In this document: positions 1 to 5,561 of the stretch, piece by piece
Layout: the number at the start of each line of letters is the position of its first letter
How positions within the stretch are numbered: position 1 is the stretch's first letter
Assembly: GCA_002292025.1 (NCBI GenBank)
Contig: DBBC01000141.1
Location: 1-7,822, forward strand
Length of the DNA: 7,822 nt
Direction of reading: 5' to 3'
Source of the DNA: Firmicutes bacterium UBA994
GTDB lineage: Bacteria; Bacillota; UBA994
Notes under the pieces: model-generated
What the model was told of the DNA's origin: nothing
What the model saw: the letters and a program-made list of their open reading frames with translations, nothing else
Database searches by the model: none
Program-made: the position numbers and the translations under genes

Positions 1-420
1 ATCGAGCGCAAGCTGCAAACCCTATTTGATGTCGGGCTAGGCTATATTCGCCTTGGTCAACCGGCTACTACGCTGTCAGGCGGCGAGGCGCAGCGCGTAA
101 AGGTGGCCACGGAGTTAGCGCGCCGCAGCACCGGCAAAACACTGTATATTCTCGATGAACCGACCACCGGTTTGCATATAGCCGACATCGCTCGTCTGCT
201 CGGCGTCCTAAACCGCCTGGTGGAAGCAGGCGATACCGTTCTGGTGATTGAGCATAATCTTGATGTCGTTAAGACAGCCGACTATGTAATTGACCTCGGC
301 CCCGAGGGTGGGAACAAAGGAGGCAACGTCATTGCGCTTGGCACGCCGGAGGAAATTGCCGCCACACCGGGGAGTTACACCGGCCAGTTCCTAGCACGGG
401 TGCTAGAGCAAAGAGCCTAG
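1..420 (+). CDS. uvrA: UvrABC excinuclease ATPase subunit UvrA, C-terminal fragment (5' end outside the window)
   Basis: UvrA is the ATP-dependent damage-sensing subunit of bacterial nucleotide excision repair; it loads UvrB onto lesions. Only the last 139 residues are here, read in frame from base 1 and ending at TAG 418-420. What is visible is the second ATPase cassette: the ABC signature [15 protein letters not shown] (bases 76-120), the Walker B stretch [12 protein letters not shown] with catalytic Glu, the switch-His segment [23 protein letters not shown], and the usual short tail ending in an FL-type helix. These are hallmark UvrA sequences and no key residue is missing in the visible part. 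The Walker A motifs and zinc fingers lie upstream of the window. uvrC follows after about 50-70 bases with no terminator, so the two are probably co-transcribed. A GTG at 103 is internal to the signature motif and is not a start. Confidence 0.97.
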   Translation: MERKLQTLFDVGLGYIRLGQPATTLSGGEAQRVKVATELARRSTGKTLYILDEPTTGLHIADIARLLGVLNRLVEAGDTVLVIEHNLDVVKTADYVIDLGPEGGNKGGNVIALGTPEEIAATPGSYTGQFLARVLEQRA

Positions 421-452
421 AGAGAAGCGCTGGCACTTTAACATCCCTAGCG

Positions 453-464
453 AAAGGGGGGTGA
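453..464 (+). promoter_or_regulatory. Strong Shine-Dalgarno sequence for uvrC, placed for an upstream non-canonical start
   Basis: AAAGGGGGGTGA closely matches the anti-SD complement AAAGGAGGTGA. It lies 6 bases before an ATA codon at 471 that is in frame with uvrC, and 24 bases before GTG 489, the first ordinary start codon. The in-frame TGA at 462-464 limits any upstream extension. The spacing argues that translation starts near 471, not at 489. Confidence 0.6.
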
Positions 465-488
465 GGGGAAATAGAAAAGCTGCAGTTT

Positions 489-2288
489 GTGCCTGACTTG
501 CCGGGAGTCTACCAGATGAAAGATGAGCGCGGCGCGGTCATCTATGTGGGTAAAGCCAAGTCACTCAAGCAGCGGCTCCGTTCTTACTTTCAGGCGGGGT
601 CCGTGCAAGACGTGAAGGCGCGGGTAATGATAGACAAAGTGCGCGACTTCGAGTATATCATCACCGATACTGAGCGCGAAGCGTTGGTGCTAGAGAGCAA
701 CATGATTAAAGAGCTGCGTCCGCACTACAATATCCGCATCAAAGATGACAAGCACTACCCATATTTGCGTTTGTCCGTAAAAGAGCAGTATCCACGTCTA
801 AGTGTGGTGCGGCGGGTGGAAAAGGACGGCGCGCGTTACTTTGGGCCTTACCCGCACAGCGGGGTCATACGCGATTTACAAAAATTGCTTAAGCGTATTT
901 TCCCCTTACGCACTTGTAATCGGGAGGTAGCCTTTGGCGTTTCTGCCGGGCGGCCGTGCCTGCACTTTCACCTTAAGCAGTGCCCGGGCCCTTGCCTAGG
1001 AACAGTAACTGCCGAAGATTATGGGCAGGCCGTGAAACAACTGGAGCTGCTACTGGAAGGTAAACACGACATGCTGCTGGCGAGCCTCAAGTTACAGATG
1101 GCGGCCGAGGCAGAGGCCCTTAACTTTGAAAGGGCCGCCTTCCTGCGGGATCAGATTAACGCCATCCAAGCAGTCGTGGAACGTCAAAAGTTTGACGCGG
1201 CGGAACTCTTAGAGCGCGACGCGATAGGTGTGGCGCAAAGCCTAGATGAAGCCTGCGTGGCGCTATTCCATATGCGCGAGGGCAAAGTAGTCGGGCGCAA
1301 GACAATTTTTTTGGCAGGGACTGCGGACCAAAGTAAAGGCGAGATTCTATCAGCCTTTCTGGCGCAGTTCTACAGTTTTGGTCCGTCTGTTCCACAGGAG
1401 ATCATTTTGGATGATATTCCCGCAGATCTATCGGATTTAGAGCAAGTCCTTACTCGTCGCCGCGGCAGCCGAGTTACTTTGACAGTACCAAAACGCGGGG
1501 CCAAAAAAGCGCTGACCAACCTAGCTTCACGTAACGCACTACAAGTGCTGACAGAGCGCTGGCGTCAAGCTAACGGCAAGAACGAACTTGCGCGACGCGG
1601 ACTACTTGAACTTGCCCACCATCTAGGGCTGCCCTCTGCACCTGAACGAGTAGAATGCTACGACATCTCCAATATTCAGGGTACGCTCTCGGTCGGTTCG
1701 ATGGTAGTGTTTAACGCCGGGCTGCCCGCCAAAAAAGAGTTTCGCAGGTTTCGCATTGAATGGGTGGAGGGGGCGAATGACTCCGCTTCGCTACACGAAG
1801 TGCTGACCCGTCGTCTGGCTGCTCACCGCGCCGGAGACGCCAAGTTTGCGCTTTTGCCGGACCTAATTATTGTAGACGGCGGCAGGGGGCAACTTAACGC
1901 CGCACTTGATGCGTTGCGGCAGGAGGGCTACGCGCAATTAAAGGCAGTGGCGCTGGCCAAGCGCGAGGAGCTGCTTTTTTTGCCGCATACTGCCCAAGCT
2001 CTAGCGCTGCCGCAAGATTCCCAAGCACGCTATCTTGTGCAGCGCATTCGCGATGAGGCTCATCGTTTTGCTCTGAGCTTTCACAGTCAGCTGCGGCAAA
2101 AGAGAGCGCGTGCTTCACAGCTTGAGGACTGCCCAGGAATCGGACCGGCTAGGCGGCAGGCTTTGCTTAAACATTTTGGCGGGTTAGAGGAAATTAGGCA
2201 GGCGCAGGTCGAAGAACTGGCCGCGGTAAAAGGGATGACGAAAGCTGCCGCCGAAAGTTTGACAGCATTTTTACGTTCCGAAAGCTAA
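489..2288 (+). CDS. uvrC: UvrABC excinuclease nuclease subunit UvrC (start possibly at 471)
   Basis: UvrC makes the 3' and 5' incisions around a lesion marked by UvrB. Numbering from GTG 489 gives 599 aa, near the usual size. The N-terminal GIY-YIG nuclease opens with PDLPGVY and VIYVGKAK (residues 2-24). Cys143, 157, 165 and 169 form a C-x13-C-x7-C-x3-C cluster like the Fe-S cysteines described in E. coli UvrC. A UVR (UvrB-binding) helix pair follows around 205-235. The RNase H-like nuclease has Asp392 (ECYDISN), Asp463 (IIVDGG) and His525 (RDEAHRFA), fitting its D-D-H triad. Tandem helix-hairpin-helix motifs (CPGIGPARRQALLKHFG; VKGMTKAAAESL) end the protein. The start is uncertain: in-frame codons 471-488 read I-E-K-L-Q-F, giving a family-like EKLxxxPDLPGVY N-terminus, and the strong SD sits before the ATA at 471. 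CTG 480 is another option. GTG 489 is the first standard start but has no SD of its own. Confidence 0.96.
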   Translation: MPDLPGVYQMKDERGAVIYVGKAKSLKQRLRSYFQAGSVQDVKARVMIDKVRDFEYIITDTEREALVLESNMIKELRPHYNIRIKDDKHYPYLRLSVKEQYPRLSVVRRVEKDGARYFGPYPHSGVIRDLQKLLKRIFPLRTCNREVAFGVSAGRPCLHFHLKQCPGPCLGTVTAEDYGQAVKQLELLLEGKHDMLLASLKLQMAAEAEALNFERAAFLRDQINAIQAVVERQKFDAAELLERDAIGVAQSLDEACVALFHMREGKVVGRKTIFLAGTADQSKGEILSAFLAQFYSFGPSVPQEIILDDIPADLSDLEQVLTRRRGSRVTLTVPKRGAKKALTNLASRNALQVLTERWRQANGKNELARRGLLELAHHLGLPSAPERVECYDISNIQGTLSVGSMVVFNAGLPAKKEFRRFRIEWVEGANDSASLHEVLTRRLAAHRAGDAKFALLPDLIIVDGGRGQLNAALDALRQEGYAQLKAVALAKREELLFLPHTAQALALPQDSQARYLVQRIRDEAHRFALSFHSQLRQKRARASQLEDCPGIGPARRQALLKHFGGLEEIRQAQVEELAAVKGMTKAAAESLTAFLRSES

Positions 2289-2351
2289 CGCTTTATTTCG
2301 TCCTAAGGGCAGGAAGAGGAGCTTGGGCGTCGAAGTAATCCTACGGACTGG

Positions 2352-2384
2352 CAGACCATTTTGTCGCGCAGAATGGTCTTTTTT
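2352..2384 (+). terminator. Rho-independent terminator of the uvrA-uvrC unit
   Basis: AGACCATT (2353-2360) pairs perfectly with AATGGTCT (2372-2379). The stem can extend inward by T-G, T-A and G-C pairs to leave a five-base TCGCG loop, and is followed by a run of six T (2379-2384). It lies about 65 bases after the uvrC stop. It overlaps TTG 2361 and ATG 2373, which are in frame with the next gene, making those codons unlikely starts. Confidence 0.88.
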
Positions 2385-2406
2385 GCCCCCGTATTGTATG
2401 ACGCAG

Positions 2407-2412
2407 AGGAGG
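2407..2412 (+). promoter_or_regulatory. Ribosome binding site deciding the DnaD-like start
   Basis: AGGAGG lies 8 bases before TTG 2421, ideal spacing. The more upstream in-frame starts, TTG 2361 and ATG 2373, lie inside the terminator hairpin and have no comparable SD. Confidence 0.75.
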
Positions 2413-2420
2413 CGAGGCTC

Positions 2421-3161
2421 TTGACCACAGACCGTATCATGCTACAGAGGGCTGGCGCGCGCCGGGGGTTTAGCGTCATCTTTGATGAGCTGTGGTCGGG
2501 GTATCTCCCGCATATAGGACCGCAAGCGGCCTTGCTGTACTGCTTCCTGCAATACTTGTCAGGTGGCGATGCGCCTAATCCTTGCTCGCAGGAATGGGGC
2601 AACGAGGTTTGCCAGCCGCTAGGCATGTCGGTGGAGGACAGCCACCAGGCTTGGGCTAGGTTGCAAGAGATGTGCCTGCTTGTCCCAACTGCAGATGGGT
2701 ACGCACTGTGTGACCCACACCCGACGCCCCAGACGAAGCCTAGCTCCGAGGGCAAGCTCTTAGTTGAGCTAGAGAAGATGTTTGGTCGCCCACTCAGCAT
2801 GACGGAGATTACCTTGGCGCAGGAATTTCAGCAAGCCTACGGCTGGGAGTTGGTTTTGGCGGCGGCCGCGGTGGCAGTAGACGCGCAGGCTAGGAGTATG
2901 CCTTATATCCGCCAAGTGTTGCTGAATTGGCAGGCCAAGGGCATTAACACCGTACAGCAGGCAAACGAGGACATAGCTGACTTTCGGCATGAGAAAGCCC
3001 GCCGCCATGCCCGTCGCGGGGGAAAGGCTAAGAAAGTTGCGTCTGCGACACAAAGCTCACCTTCGACCTCAAGCTCTGTTACCTATGACGAGTCAGAAAT
3101 AGTGCTGCGTAGAATCAAACGGACAGAGGCCGAAGAGAGGATGGGCGGGGTTGACTACTAG
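2421..3161 (+). CDS. DnaD/DnaB-like primosome (replication initiation) protein
   Basis: DnaD-superfamily proteins of Firmicutes act with the helicase loader to put the replicative helicase on DNA at the origin or at restarted forks. The 246-aa product has an N-terminal winged-helix-like region (about residues 10-90, with GYLPHIGPQAALLYCFLQYL) and a C-terminal DnaD domain (about 110-178) ending in the family's YxxxxLxxW-type motif, YIRQVLLNW at 162-170, followed by QAKGI. After this comes a basic stretch, HEKARRHARRGGKAKK (190-205), likely to touch DNA, then a Ser/Thr-rich linker. TTG 2421 is chosen because AGGAGG at 2407-2412 sits 8 bases ahead; longer readings to 2361 or 2373 run through the uvrC terminator. 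Adjacency to a DnaI-like gene recalls the dnaB-dnaI pair of Bacillus, so DnaD and B. subtilis-type DnaB roles cannot be told apart here. No convincing promoter was found before it; read-through or a weak promoter is possible. Confidence 0.85.
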   Translation: MTTDRIMLQRAGARRGFSVIFDELWSGYLPHIGPQAALLYCFLQYLSGGDAPNPCSQEWGNEVCQPLGMSVEDSHQAWARLQEMCLLVPTADGYALCDPHPTPQTKPSSEGKLLVELEKMFGRPLSMTEITLAQEFQQAYGWELVLAAAAVAVDAQARSMPYIRQVLLNWQAKGINTVQQANEDIADFRHEKARRHARRGGKAKKVASATQSSPSTSSSVTYDESEIVLRRIKRTEAEERMGGVDY

Positions 3162-3171
3162 GAGCCAAGGA

Positions 3172-4074
3172 TTGGCCCGAGTGTGGGAGGCGGCGACGCG
3201 GCGCGACACGGTGCTCCGCGCGCATCCACAGTTGCGTGAACTGGAAAACGGCCTTGCCGTAGCGATTAAGCGCTTTGCCTTAAGTCAGTGCGATGACAGC
3301 GCCGTCCGCACGGCGCTTGAGGCCAAGAGTGCATATCTTAAGCGCCATGGCATTCCGCTTGACTACGCGGAGCCAGAGTGGGCGTGTGCAACCTGCCAAG
3401 ATGAAGGGTACATCCGTGGCGCTCCGTGCGTTTGCCGTGAGCAAGCCGAGTTAGACCGCATTGTGGCCGGTTCTAATCTGCCCGCGAAGCTCCGGCAACA
3501 GACATTCGATAAGTTTGAACTTAAGTGGTATTCCACGACCAAGAAGTCTGCGCGCGGCGTAACAGAGCGCTCACATGCGCGCGACGCCCTTAAGAGTTGT
3601 CAGGCTTTTGTGGCGCGCGTGCTGGAGAATCGCGCCGAACGCGGTTTATTTGTCTCCGGGGACGTGGGCCTTGGGAAGACCTTTCTGCTTAGTGCCATCT
3701 GTAATAGCCTCACCGAAGCCCGTATCCCTACTTTGTATGTGGTCTTTAGCGACTTGCTGGCAGCTATTCGGGATTCTTTTAAGCCGGAAAGCACACAGTC
3801 GGAGAGCCGCATTATGAACGCCACAAAAGAAGCACGAGTACTAATTTTAGATGATTTAGGTGCGGAGCAGGTGACGGAGTTTGTCACTAACCGCTTGTTT
3901 GATGTCATCAATTTTCGTTACAATCATAATTTGCCACTCGTCGCCTCGTCTAATCTGGGCACGCAGCAGATAGCTGACCTGTATGGCCCGCGCATTGCTT
4001 CGCGCGTGTTAGAGATGTGCGAACCCCTTACCCTCGTGGGCGACGACATCAGGTTGCAGAAACAACGGCAATAG
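3172..4074 (+). CDS. DnaI/DnaC-like AAA+ helicase loader (alternative start TTG 3151)
   Basis: This protein probably loads the replicative DnaB-type helicase using ATP, with the DnaD-like protein encoded just upstream. From TTG 3172 it is 300 aa. The N-terminal region is helical and ends in a zinc-binding pattern, CATC (Cys72, Cys75) and CVC (Cys86, Cys88), typical of this loader family. The AAA+ domain carries Walker A GDVGLGKT (163-170), Walker B VLILDDLGAE (Asp227-Asp228), a sensor-like VASSNLG, and a RIASRVLEM stretch (Arg274, Arg278) aligning with the RLMERIL arginine region of DnaI. IstB-type transposase helpers share this fold, but no transposase gene is adjacent and the DnaD-like neighbour favours replication. 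AGGAG (3160-3164), overlapping the TAG stop of the upstream gene, sits 7 bases before TTG 3172; TTG 3151 would overlap the upstream gene by 11 bases and has a poorer SD. Either way translation looks coupled. Confidence 0.88.
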   Translation: MARVWEAATRRDTVLRAHPQLRELENGLAVAIKRFALSQCDDSAVRTALEAKSAYLKRHGIPLDYAEPEWACATCQDEGYIRGAPCVCREQAELDRIVAGSNLPAKLRQQTFDKFELKWYSTTKKSARGVTERSHARDALKSCQAFVARVLENRAERGLFVSGDVGLGKTFLLSAICNSLTEARIPTLYVVFSDLLAAIRDSFKPESTQSESRIMNATKEARVLILDDLGAEQVTEFVTNRLFDVINFRYNHNLPLVASSNLGTQQIADLYGPRIASRVLEMCEPLTLVGDDIRLQKQRQ

Positions 4075-4104
4075 TGTTGCTCTAGCTTGAGGCCAACAAG
4101 GATG

Positions 4105-4134
4105 AGGTGCGCTTTAATTAATTTAAGCGTACCT
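4105..4134 (+). other. AT-cored inverted repeat between the loader gene and the DUF2089 promoter
   Basis: AGGTGCGCTT (4105-4114) pairs with AAGCGTACCT (4125-4134) with a single G-T wobble. Two further A-T pairs inside close a TTAA loop. Only three T follow, so as a terminator for the replication genes it would be weak. It ends 9 bases before the -35 box at 4144, so it could instead be an operator or part of an AT-rich UP-like region. The remainder of 4075-4200 holds one small imperfect hairpin (4075-4098), the promoter and the RBS. Confidence 0.5.
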
Positions 4135-4143
4135 TTAACTATG

Positions 4144-4172
4144 TTGACTATTAAACAAGAAAGTGTTATGGT
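4144..4172 (+). promoter_or_regulatory. Sigma-A-type extended -10 promoter for the DUF2089 gene
   Basis: TTGACT (4144-4149), a 17-base spacer, then TATGGT (4167-4172), preceded by TGT to give an extended -10 (TGnTATGGT). The predicted transcript start is near 4179, a leader of about 23 bases before ATG 4202. Confidence 0.75.
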
Positions 4173-4182
4173 AGTGGTGGTA

Positions 4183-4199
4183 GAGGAGGAGGAGGAGGA
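4183..4199 (+). promoter_or_regulatory. GGA-repeat ribosome binding site
   Basis: The tract GAGGAGGAGGAGGAGGA contains several overlapping AGGAGG cores immediately before ATG 4202 (and ATG 4205). It is an unusually long SD built from a trinucleotide repeat, so several registers could pair with 16S rRNA. Confidence 0.8.
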
Positions 4200-4201
4200 C
4201 T

Positions 4202-4588
4202 ATGATGCGTAAGCCGGTTCCAGGATTGTGCCCTATTTGTGGCGACAGGCTGTTTGTCACACGACTGCACTGTCACCGTTGTGCGACTACCATTGAGGGG
4301 AACTTTGAGCCCTGCCGCTTTTGCTCACTTTCGCCTGAACACAAAGCCTTTCTCGAGGTGTTTGTTAAGTGCAGGGGCAACATCAAAGAAGTAGAGAAGG
4401 AGCTTGGCATCTCTTACCCCACGGTGCGTAATCGCCTTGACGGCGCGTTGGCGGCGATGGGCTTTGGCAGTGACGGCGCAGACGACCGTGTAGAAACTGC
4501 AGGGAGGCGCAAGGAAGTGCTAGACGCTCTGTCGCGCGGCGAAATTAGCGCGGACGACGCAGTCAAATTACTGCGTAATTTGCGCTGA
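4202..4588 (+). CDS. DUF2089 family zinc-ribbon / helix-turn-helix protein
   Basis: A 128-aa probable DNA-binding regulator of the DUF2089 family, whose exact role is not established. The N-terminal zinc ribbon has Cys10 and Cys13 (CPIC), then Cys24 and Cys27 within LHCHRC, and an extra pair, Cys38 and Cys41 (CRFC). A helix-turn-helix-like region follows at about 48-80, with the family sequence KCRGNIKEVEKELGISYPTV and NRL. The tail (about 102-127), KEVLDALSRGEISADDAVKL and LRNL, is a two-helix module also seen at the N-terminus of the 118-aa protein two genes downstream. ATG 4202 is preceded by a very strong SD and a good promoter; ATG 4205 is equally possible. Its stop shares a base with the next start (TGATG), indicating translational coupling. 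I infer that it regulates this cluster, possibly autogenously; nothing in the sequence proves the target. Confidence 0.88.
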   Translation: MMRKPVPGLCPICGDRLFVTRLHCHRCATTIEGNFEPCRFCSLSPEHKAFLEVFVKCRGNIKEVEKELGISYPTVRNRLDGALAAMGFGSDGADDRVETAGRRKEVLDALSRGEISADDAVKLLRNLR

Positions 4589-4875
4589 TGCTGAGGCTGC
4601 CTAACTTCTTTTTGGTCGTGCTGGTGAAACCTGCAAAGTGGCGGTTTCCCTTGGTCTTACCTCTACCGTTGTTTTTAGTCGATGAGGTGCTGGAGCTGGT
4701 GGAATTAGCCTTCTGCCTTTTCGGTCGCAAACACATCCCTGCCAAATGGCGCTCGACAGCGAGTCGCGCTGTAGCAGATATGCGGCGCTTCTGGCGCAGC
4801 ACTCGCCGCGCAGGTGCTTTTACCCTAGTAGACGTAGAGACGCGGGAAGTACGCGTATCGGTGCGGTTGCTCTAG
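4588..4875 (+). CDS. Small uncharacterised protein resembling the C-terminal module of the 118-aa neighbour
   Basis: A 95-aa protein of unknown function. It begins at the ATG of the TGATG overlap with the DUF2089 gene, so it is probably translated by re-initiation; no independent SD is evident. A hydrophobic stretch (about residues 7-46, with repeated Leu/Val/Pro) could be taken for a membrane segment, but it contains Lys, Arg, Asp and Glu and aligns with a soluble-looking module of the gene at 4970. There, LVVLVKPAKWRFPLVLPLPL parallels MLRMRITKAEDAKVNLNLPM, and the end, LVDVETREVRVSV, parallels IVEIDSEDAKVEISV. I infer a strand-helix-helix-strand module with a basic Arg/Trp-rich middle (47-74) where the neighbour is acidic. 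Function and location are unknown; a membrane-associated reading remains possible. Confidence 0.75.
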   Translation: MLRLPNFFLVVLVKPAKWRFPLVLPLPLFLVDEVLELVELAFCLFGRKHIPAKWRSTASRAVADMRRFWRSTRRAGAFTLVDVETREVRVSVRLL

Positions 4876-4918
4876 ATGCCAGATATTAAGGCGTAAATTA
4901 ATAAAATTAAAATATATA

Positions 4919-4947
4919 TTGATATTACATAGGGTCCGTGCTACAAT
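4919..4947 (+). promoter_or_regulatory. Sigma-A-type extended -10 promoter for the 118-aa gene
   Basis: TTGATA (4919-4924), a 17-base spacer, then TACAAT (4942-4947) with TGC just ahead (extended -10). A very AT-rich block (4895-4918) could act as an UP element. The expected start is near 4954, giving a leader of about 16 bases. The TTG at 4919 is in frame with the gene but is the -35 box, not a start codon. Confidence 0.78.
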
Positions 4948-4969
4948 GGGGGTGAAAGGAGTGTTGATT

Positions 4970-5326
4970 GTGGAAAACGAAAAATTGCAAGTTCTTAAAA
5001 TGGTGCAGGATGGAACCGTAACGCCGGAAGAGGCCACCAAGCTCTTGCAGGCGCTAGAAGGCAAGAGCACGGCAGGTGCACTGGTCGCCGGTAGCGGCAA
5101 AATGCTGCGCATGCGCATCACGAAAGCAGAAGATGCCAAGGTAAATCTTAACTTACCTATGTCGTTGATTGAGGCTGCCGTGGCTATCGGCGTCAAGTTT
5201 ATCCCCGAGGAAGATATGCGCGGGATAGACGTTAATGCCATAATAGAAGCTATTCGGCAAGGGGTCACCGGCAAAATTGTGGAAATAGACAGCGAGGACG
5301 CCAAAGTCGAAATTTCTGTCGAGTAG
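4970..5326 (+). CDS. Two-module SHOCT-like / YvlB-N-like small protein
   Basis: A 118-aa protein of unknown biochemical function, of a type often found next to PspC and YvlD genes in Firmicutes. The N-terminus (residues 4-30, EKLQVLKMVQDGTVTPEEAT and KLLQALE) is the bihelical module found at the start of YvlB/DUF4097-type proteins. A Gly/Ala/Ser-rich linker (31-43) leads to a compact module (44-118): strands around RMRITK and KVNLNLP, helices around SLIEAAVAIG and VNAIIEAIRQG, and a final strand pair IVEID / KVEISV. No membrane segment or signal peptide is seen, so it is probably cytosolic. GTG 4970 is chosen because AAAGGAG (4955-4961) sits 8 bases ahead; TTG 4919 is the promoter -35 box, and GTG 4961 and TTG 4964 overlap or crowd the SD. 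It lacks the long beta-helical adhesin-like part of full DUF4097 proteins. Confidence 0.8.
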   Translation: MENEKLQVLKMVQDGTVTPEEATKLLQALEGKSTAGALVAGSGKMLRMRITKAEDAKVNLNLPMSLIEAAVAIGVKFIPEEDMRGIDVNAIIEAIRQGVTGKIVEIDSEDAKVEISVE

Positions 5327-5335
5327 CGGTATAAT
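5307..5335 (+). promoter_or_regulatory. Probable internal promoter before pspC
   Basis: A perfect TATAAT (5330-5335) lies just after the upstream stop codon, with a weak -35, TCGAAA (5307-5312), 17 bases upstream. The predicted start is near 5342. The -10 region shares 13 bases with the ABC transporter promoter. Confidence 0.5.
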
Positions 5336-5366
5336 AAGGTCACAGATGAATGCGGAGGGATGCAAT

Positions 5367-5555
5367 GTGGTGCGGCGCCTTTACCGGTCGCGGTCGCAGC
5401 GGATGTTAGGTGGGGTATGTGGCGGACTAGCTGAGTATCTAAATGCCGACCCAACGTTGATTAGGCTGCTATGGGTAATTTTCATCGTTGCCGGTATGGG
5501 CTCGGGCTTGCTTGTCTACCTCGTGGCCTGGGTCATTATGCCGGAGGGAGAGTAG
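5367..5555 (+). CDS. pspC: PspC domain membrane protein
   Basis: PspC-domain proteins are small inner-membrane proteins linked to phage-shock or envelope-stress responses in enterobacteria; in Firmicutes, short stand-alone versions (such as YvlC) occur in small clusters and their role is less clear. This 62-aa protein has the family's order: a basic N-terminus RRLYRSRSQRML, then GGVCGGLAEYL with DPTLIRLLWV (15-37), one hydrophobic membrane segment (about 31-57), and a MPEGE tail (IMPEGE here, IxPEE in many relatives). GGAGGG at 5354-5359 lies 7 bases before GTG 5367; GTG 5370 is nearly as good. ATG 5346 would place this SD inside the gene, so it is disfavoured. The next gene begins 6 bases after the stop, so the two are probably co-transcribed. 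Confidence 0.93.
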   Translation: MVRRLYRSRSQRMLGGVCGGLAEYLNADPTLIRLLWVIFIVAGMGSGLLVYLVAWVIMPEGE

Positions 5556-5561
5556 CGGCTG

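Noticed and set aside
2303..2800. 165-codon open frame on the minus strand
   Set aside because: It lies antisense to the DnaD-like gene, has Ser/Cys-rich low-information sequence, no recognisable motif, and runs through the terminator; it is a shadow of the + strand coding bias.
3172..4074. IstB-type transposition helper (insertion sequence)
   Set aside because: No IstA-like transposase, terminal inverted repeats or target duplications were seen, and the neighbour is a DnaD-superfamily gene.
4075..4098. Small hairpin (TGTTG...CAACA) just after the loader gene, considered as a terminator
   Set aside because: The stem is short with mismatches and no T run follows.
4919..4969. N-terminal extension of the 118-aa protein from TTG 4919
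   Set aside because: TTG 4919 is the -35 box of a well-formed promoter, so it would lie upstream of the transcript start; GTG 4970 has the properly spaced SD.
4825..5454. 209-codon open frame on the minus strand
   Set aside because: It crosses two clear + strand genes, the promoter at 4919-4947 and the start of pspC. The + strand genes have good SDs and family matches; this frame has none.
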